Of a stretch of 21,562 nt of DNA, positions 20,362 to 21,562 are shown piece by piece. Position 1 is the stretch's first letter, and every line of letters begins with the position of its first letter. The notes below the pieces were generated by a model that saw nothing but the letters and a program-made list of their open reading frames with translations, was not told where the DNA came from and made no database searches. A program made the translations under genes and the position numbers. Origin of the DNA: CALIKS01 sp964440295 (GTDB lineage Archaea; Thermoproteota; Nitrososphaeria_A; Caldarchaeales; Calditenuaceae); NCBI GenBank assembly GCA_964440295.1, contig CAYTRT010000023.1, positions 1-21,562 of the forward strand, written 5' to 3'.

Positions 20362-21562
20362 ATGTCTGAGAAATCCTCTAGGATTCCTAAGTTCTATCAG
20401 CTAGGAGTAGAGGAGCGGCTCAGGATAGTCTCTGAATTCGCTGGTCTGACAGACGAGGAGCGGGAGATGCTTCTGAGGGGAGGCCTAGACCTCGCGACCG
20501 CCAACAGAATGATTGAAAACGTGGTGGGAATATTCCAGATGCCCCTCGGAATAGCGGTCAACTTCCTGATCGATGGAAAGGACTACTTGATACCCATGGC
20601 GATAGAGGAGCCCTCAGTCGTTGCAGCAGCGTCGAACGCCGCTAGATGGGCGAGAGACGGTGGAGGAATCGAGACGTGGTCATCCGAACAAATAATGATC
20701 GGCCAGATACAACTGGTGGGCGTGAGAAACCCACACGCGGCCAAGTTCGAGATAATTAAGATGAGGGACGAGCTGATCAAGATAGCTAACGAGAAGGACC
20801 CAGTCCTAGTCAGCTTGGGAGGGGGAGCAAAGGACATCGACGCGAGGGTAGTCCAGACAATCGCTGGCCCGATGGTAATAGCTCACCTATACGTCGACGT
20901 GAAGGACGCGATGGGTGCAAACGCCGTGAACACTATGGCCGAGGCAGTCGCTCCACACCTAGCCTCGATTACTGGCGGGAAGTTTAGGCTAAGAATCATT
21001 TCGAATCTCGCGGATAGACGATTAGTTAGGGCTAAGACGAGGATCCCCGCCTCATCGGTAGGCGGTAAAGAAATTGCAGAGGGGATATTCGAGGCCTACG
21101 CCTTCGCCCTAGCAGACCCATACAGGGCCGCTACCCACAACAAGGGAATAATGAACGGCATAGACGCCGTCGCGATAGCTACTGGAAACGACTGGAGAGC
21201 GATAGAGGCGGGCGCCCATGCATACGCGGCGAGGAGCGGGAGGTATGAGCCACTCAGCACTTGGGAGCTCACAGAGAATGGAGACTTAGTCGGCACGCTT
21301 GAGTTGCCCCTAGCGGTAGGGATAGTCGGAGGCGCGACGAGGACTAACCCGCTCGCGAGGATCTCGTTAAAGATTCTAGGAGTAAAGTCGGCCGCAGAGC
21401 TCGCGAGAGTGATGGCGGCTGTGGGCCTAGTGCAGAACTTGGCCGCGCTCAGGGCCCTCGCAGCCGAGGGTATTCAGGCCGGACACATGAAATTAGCAGC
21501 AAAAAGCATAGCGATCAATGCTGGAGCGGTAGGCGAGGAGATAGAAATTGTAGCTGAAAGAA
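20362..21562 (+). CDS. Class II HMG-CoA reductase, 3' end missing
   Basis: The first 400 residues; the frame is open at the right edge. Reduces HMG-CoA to mevalonate for archaeal isoprenoid lipids. All catalytic residues of the Pseudomonas mevalonii (class II) enzyme are found at matching spacing: Glu83 (IEEPSV), Lys261 (HNKG), Asp277 (GNDWRA) and His375 (AGHMKLAA). ENVVGIFQMPLGIAVN (52-67) and GANAVNTMAE (185-194) are the substrate and cofactor loops. Class II enzymes are typical of bacteria and some archaea (Archaeoglobales, Thermoplasmatales), while many archaea have class I. Whether NADH or NADPH is used cannot be read here. The start is set by a clear GAGGTGA site. Confidence 0.93.
   Translation, partial: MSEKSSRIPKFYQLGVEERLRIVSEFAGLTDEEREMLLRGGLDLATANRMIENVVGIFQMPLGIAVNFLIDGKDYLIPMAIEEPSVVAAASNAARWARDGGGIETWSSEQIMIGQIQLVGVRNPHAAKFEIIKMRDELIKIANEKDPVLVSLGGGAKDIDARVVQTIAGPMVIAHLYVDVKDAMGANAVNTMAEAVAPHLASITGGKFRLRIISNLADRRLVRAKTRIPASSVGGKEIAEGIFEAYAFALADPYRAATHNKGIMNGIDAVAIATGNDWRAIEAGAHAYAARSGRYEPLSTWELTENGDLVGTLELPLAVGIVGGATRTNPLARISLKILGVKSAAELARVMAAVGLVQNLAALRALAAEGIQAGHMKLAAKSIAINAGAVGEEIEIVAER

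Noticed and set aside
1..21562. Mobile elements, CRISPR arrays, tRNA or rRNA genes
   Set aside because: No terminal inverted repeats with transposase, no regularly spaced repeats, and no tRNA or rRNA-like sequence were recognised.

Overview
This window is chromosomal DNA from an archaeon, most likely a thermophile of the TACK group. The archaeal signature set is dense: TATA-binding protein, a group II chaperonin (thermosome), RNA polymerase subunit K, archaeal-type S12, PurP, archaeal-type NMN adenylyltransferase, DUF763, inositol-1-phosphate synthase and an HMG-CoA reductase. Most first genes carry a TATA-like box about 23-31 nt before the start codon, which implies leaderless or nearly leaderless mRNAs. 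Eight starts are best read as TTG. A Nitrososphaeria/Aigarchaeota-like lineage would fit, but no single gene here proves it. I see no tRNA, rRNA, CRISPR array, insertion sequence, integrase or prophage gene. Both ends cut genes: a metallophosphoesterase on the left (5' end missing) and HMG-CoA reductase on the right (3' end missing).

Positions 1-2643: the metallophosphoesterase overlaps a small SWIM zinc-finger protein by 4 nt. Then come the purine enzyme PurP and a small unknown gene. Positions 2686-8621 hold class II fumarase and then an NAD(P)-precursor cluster. Nicotinate phosphoribosyltransferase (-) is divergent from an unusually long nicotinamidase-like hydrolase (+). An AmmeMemoRadiSam-type radical SAM enzyme (+) follows, then, convergent to it, an NMN adenylyltransferase plus C2H2 zinc-finger pair (-). 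Together these genes can turn nicotinamide into nicotinate, nicotinate mononucleotide and the dinucleotide; NAD synthetase is not in the window.

Positions 8622-13035: an unknown protein built from an internal duplication is followed by a 47-residue ribbon-helix-helix regulator on the opposite strand. Next is the thermosome-rpoK pair, and then a DUF763 protein. Two sets of repeated palindromic motifs lie in the intergenic regions here and look like operators. Positions 13037-14901 (all -): a MIP18/SufT-like Fe-S protein, a PadR regulator and inositol-1-phosphate synthase. A 33-bp bidirectional promoter separates the Fe-S gene from a membrane glycosyltransferase and a TauE/SafE transporter (+).

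Positions 16957-21562 (all +): an F420-dependent LLM oxidoreductase resembling F420-glucose-6-phosphate dehydrogenase but lacking part of its phosphate site, then ribosomal protein S12, TBP with several TATA-like boxes in its own promoter, threonine synthase and a class II HMG-CoA reductase. Most of the window is housekeeping. The more unusual content is the SWIM pair, the NAD cluster with its unknown companions, the duplicated unknown protein, the small ribbon-helix-helix gene with its candidate operators, and several striking promoter layouts.
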